Below are positions 7,673 to 10,270 of a DNA stretch of 10,270 bases, piece after piece; positions within the stretch are counted from its first letter, which is position 1, and each line of letters begins with the position of its first letter. This stretch comes from Candidatus Aphodomonas merdavium (lineage in GTDB: Bacteria > Bacillota > Clostridia > Christensenellales > Aristaeellaceae): assembly GCA_018715585.1 (NCBI GenBank), contig DVLH01000237.1:1-10270 (forward strand), read 5' to 3'. The notes beneath the pieces are model-generated. The model was not told the DNA's origin. It was given only the letters and a program-made list of their open reading frames with translations, and ran no database searches. The position numbers were made by a program, and so were the translations under genes.

Positions 7673-8973
7673 CGAAAAAAACGAAAAGCCGCGCCCGTGC
7701 GCGCAGGGAAAGGCCGCTGCGCTTATTCATGTTTGCAAACCTGGCACTGCAGTTTTCCGCTTGCCTGTTGCTGGTCTTTAGCGACGAGGGCATTGATCTG
7801 GTTGCCGCCACGATGGCGTTTTCTTTGCCGGCGCTGAGCTATTTTTTCATCGGCCCGCTTCCGCGCCTGCTGCGCGCGGACAGGCTGCTGGTGATGATTA
7901 CGGATTTCCTGTGCGGGCTGGGTGTTGTTGTGCTTTACGCGCTTTCGCCGGAGCTGGGGCTGCGCCATGCGGTGCATTTTGCGCTGGGGATCGGCGTATT
8001 TGCGGCCTGCGCGCTTTGCGTCCGGCGTTTCCGCCGCTTTAAGCTTCTATGCCTGTTGCTTGCGCCGGTTTCTCTGGTTTTGCTGGCGCTGCCGGTGTTG
8101 ATCGGCCGGGAGATCAACGGCGCAAAAAACTGGATCTCTATCGCAGGGGTTGCATCGTTCCAACCCAGCGAGGTGACAAAGCTTGCGCTGGTATTTGTGC
8201 TGGCACAGTCGTTTTCCACGCTGCGCGGGCTTAAGGGCATGGTGCCCGGCATTGCCTTTGCCGCGGCATGCCTGGGCGCGCTCATGCTGCAAAAGGACTT
8301 GGGCACGGCGCTTTTGTATTATTTGGTGACGCTGCTGATGTTCTGGGCGGCGTCGTCGAACGTTTTGCTGACGGGCGTGGGGCTGCTCGGCGGCGCGGGC
8401 GCCGCGGTGCTGGGCTATCAGCTTTTTGCACACGTGCGCACGCGCATTGCCATTTGGCGCAATCCCTGGTCGGATGCGCTGGGAAAGGGCTATCAGATTG
8501 TTCAGGCGCTGACGGCGATTGCAAGCGGCGGCTTTTTCGGCGTAGGGCTTGGCCAAGGGGAAAGCCGCGTCATCCCCGCCTACTCCACCGACTTTATTTT
8601 TGCCGTCCTTTGCGAGCAGATGGGCATTCTGGTGGGCATTGCGGTGCTGCTGCTCTTTGCGGTGCTCGTACTGCGCGGCGCGCAGCTTGCGCTTGCGTCG
8701 CGCACGGCGCTTTACGCCATCCTGGCCATGAGCGCGACGGCGTTTCTGGGCTTGCAAACGTTTGTGATAATTGGCGGCGTGATCAAGCTGATCCCGCTGA
8801 CGGGCGTGACGCTGCCGTTTATGAGCTCGGGCGGCAGTTCGATGCTCAGCTGTATGGGGCTTGTGGGCATCCTTTGCGGCGTGTCTGCCGTCATGCACGA
8901 CGAGCAGGACGCCGATAGGCGCATGACGGCCGTGGGGCAGGAGGAGCAAAAAGATGAAAAAGCTTCGTCATAA
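7669..8973 (+). CDS. FtsW/RodA/SpoVE (SEDS) peptidoglycan glycosyltransferase
   Basis: SEDS proteins polymerise lipid II into glycan strands in the membrane, paired with a class B PBP. The 434 residues hold about ten or more membrane segments after a basic N-terminus (KKTKSRARARRERP). Signatures in order: GAKNWISIAG at 151-160, FQPSEVTKLALVF at 164-176, QKDLGTALLYY (the usual QPDLGT with K for P), YQIVQALTAIASGGFFGVGLGQG, STDFIFAVLCEQMG with the proposed catalytic Asp at 308, and PLTGVTLPFMSSGGSSML near 378-393. The start overlaps the previous stop as ATGA, with only AGGGGGC 11 bases upstream, so translational coupling is likely. The PBP gene begins 20 bases before its stop. Whether it serves division, elongation or sporulation cannot be decided from motifs, so no symbol is given. 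Confidence 0.95.
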   Translation: MTKKTKSRARARRERPLRLFMFANLALQFSACLLLVFSDEGIDLVAATMAFSLPALSYFFIGPLPRLLRADRLLVMITDFLCGLGVVVLYALSPELGLRHAVHFALGIGVFAACALCVRRFRRFKLLCLLLAPVSLVLLALPVLIGREINGAKNWISIAGVASFQPSEVTKLALVFVLAQSFSTLRGLKGMVPGIAFAAACLGALMLQKDLGTALLYYLVTLLMFWAASSNVLLTGVGLLGGAGAAVLGYQLFAHVRTRIAIWRNPWSDALGKGYQIVQALTAIASGGFFGVGLGQGESRVIPAYSTDFIFAVLCEQMGILVGIAVLLLFAVLVLRGAQLALASRTALYAILAMSATAFLGLQTFVIIGGVIKLIPLTGVTLPFMSSGGSSMLSCMGLVGILCGVSAVMHDEQDADRRMTAVGQEEQKDEKASS

Positions 8974-10270
8974 CCTGCGGGCAGTCACCGCGCTGATGCT
9001 GTCGCTTTTGCTGCTTGCAGGCGGCTATTGCCTGTACTCCGTGCAGGTTTACGGCGGACGGTGGTTTGCCAGTTCCACCAACACGCGCCTTGCCAATCAA
9101 AAAAACCAGGTGATTGCCGGCGACATTTCCGATCGTACCGGGCTGATACTGGCAACGACGGTCGATGGCAAGAGGACGTATCCGCGCTATACGGATTTGC
9201 GCAAAGCCGTTGCGCACGTCGTCGGCGATAACGGCGGCTACGTCTCCAACGGTGCGGAAACGTTTATGGCGAGCTATCTGCTGGGCTTTAAAGCGACGGC
9301 CGCCGAGCGCATCCGCCAGCTGTTTTCCTCCGAACCGGCCCGCGGGGACGACATCTGCCTGACGATCGATGCGGAGCTGTGCACGTATGCGTCCAGCCTG
9401 ATTTCGCCGTTCGTGGGCGGTGCGGCGGTTGTGCTCAACTACCGCACGGGAGAGATCCTCTGCTCTACGTCCTGGCCGAGCTTTGACCCGCGTAACGTGC
9501 AGGCCGTGCTGGACGGCAGGGAAGAGGATGCGTCGCTTTACAACCGCGTTACGCAGGGGCTTTATCCGCCGGGGTCCACGTTTAAAATCGTTACGATGGC
9601 ATCGGCGCTGAACTACCTGCCCGATGCGGCGCTGCGCACGTATGTCTGTACGGGGGCGCTTGACATTGAAAATACCACGGTGGACGAGGCGGGCGGAAGC
9701 GTCCATGGCGAAAACACGCTGAACATGGCTTTTGCCAAGAGCTGCAATACGGCGTTTGCTTCGTTGGCGCTGGAGTTGGGCGCGTCGCGCCTTCGCAAGA
9801 CGGCGTCGGACTTTGGTGTGGGCAACAATTTCCTCTTTCAGGATTTAATCGTATACAACTCGCAGTTCCCTTCCGGGACGCTCACGGCGGACAACTTGGC
9901 CTGGGCGGGCATCGGCCAGGATCGTGTGCTCGTCACGCCGTTGCATATGGCGATGATCGCCGCGGCGGTGGGGAACGACGGCGTGATGATGGAACCGAGG
10001 CTGCTGCTTTCGGCCACGTCGGCACAGGGCCGCGCACGGGCGCTGCTGCCGTCGCGGATGTACAAGCGCGTTTGCAACGAAGCGGTGGCTTCTGCTTTGA
10101 CGGAGGCGATGGTTGCCTGCGTGGAGAGTGGGACGGGTACGCAGGCGCGCATCGAAGGCTACACCGTGGCAGGCAAAACGGGCAGCGCCGAGGTCAGCGA
10201 CGATAAATCCGTGCGCACGCATGCCTGGTTTGTCGGCTTTGTGGATGATAGCGAGCACCCGCTGGCGATT
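8954..10270 (+). CDS. Class B penicillin-binding protein (peptidoglycan transpeptidase), 3' end outside the window
   Basis: This DD-transpeptidase cross-links peptide stems in the wall and is the expected partner of the SEDS protein just upstream. The 439 visible residues have a short basic N-terminus, a membrane anchor at about 10-30 (AVTALMLSLLLLAGGYCLYS), a short dimerisation/pedestal region with IAGDISDRTGLILATT (the family R-G-x-I-x-D-R-x-G motif in variant form), and a transpeptidase domain with all three active-site motifs: STFK (S208, K211), SCN (S263-N265) and KTG (K408-G410). The small pre-catalytic region resembles the short PbpA-type class B enzymes of about 480-490 residues rather than large PBP2 or SpoVD. 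AGGAGGAG at 8939-8946 is 7 bases before ATG 8954. The frame is open to the right edge; any PASTA domain would lie outside. Confidence 0.95.
   Translation, partial: MKKLRHNLRAVTALMLSLLLLAGGYCLYSVQVYGGRWFASSTNTRLANQKNQVIAGDISDRTGLILATTVDGKRTYPRYTDLRKAVAHVVGDNGGYVSNGAETFMASYLLGFKATAAERIRQLFSSEPARGDDICLTIDAELCTYASSLISPFVGGAAVVLNYRTGEILCSTSWPSFDPRNVQAVLDGREEDASLYNRVTQGLYPPGSTFKIVTMASALNYLPDAALRTYVCTGALDIENTTVDEAGGSVHGENTLNMAFAKSCNTAFASLALELGASRLRKTASDFGVGNNFLFQDLIVYNSQFPSGTLTADNLAWAGIGQDRVLVTPLHMAMIAAAVGNDGVMMEPRLLLSATSAQGRARALLPSRMYKRVCNEAVASALTEAMVACVESGTGTQARIEGYTVAGKTGSAEVSDDKSVRTHAWFVGFVDDSEHPLAI

Overview
The window reads as a chromosomal segment of a GC-rich, endospore-forming member of the Clostridia. 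The spore-former assignment rests on a recognisable bofA (inhibitor of pro-sigma-K processing). The Firmicutes assignment is supported by strong AGGAGG-type ribosome binding sites, a near-consensus sigma-A promoter and an ECF sigma/membrane-protein pair of a type common in clostridia. I cannot name the genus from the sequence alone. No rRNA, tRNA, CRISPR array or mobile element was seen.

Left part (1-2318): the 3' portion of rho, open from base 1. It carries a long Ala/Pro/Lys/Glu-rich N-terminal extension with a tandem ~33-residue repeat ahead of the normal RNA-binding and RecA-type motor domains. One good intrinsic terminator, with a possible second one before it, closes the gene.

Second part (2391-5448): an ECF sigma factor behind a probable self-recognised ECF promoter. 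Its stop overlaps the start of a single-pass membrane protein that is probably its anti-sigma factor. After a GC-rich, hairpin-containing spacer comes an uncharacterised secreted protein, which may or may not belong to the same regulon.

Third part (5449-6470): a 615-base stretch with no convincing gene but strong inverted repeats, then bofA, then a bidirectional terminator shared with the convergent gene on the other strand.

Right part (6524-10270): a hot-dog acyl-CoA thioesterase on the minus strand, fired from a near-perfect sigma-A promoter. Divergent from it is a tightly overlapping three-gene cell-wall operon: a membrane-anchored protein with a degenerate FHA-like domain, a SEDS (FtsW/RodA/SpoVE) glycosyltransferase, and a class B penicillin-binding protein cut by the right edge. 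SEDS and class B PBP normally act as a pair (glycan polymerase plus transpeptidase), and the FHA-like protein probably anchors or regulates them. The promoter of this operon is positioned so that transcription would begin at the ATG, suggesting a leaderless first gene.
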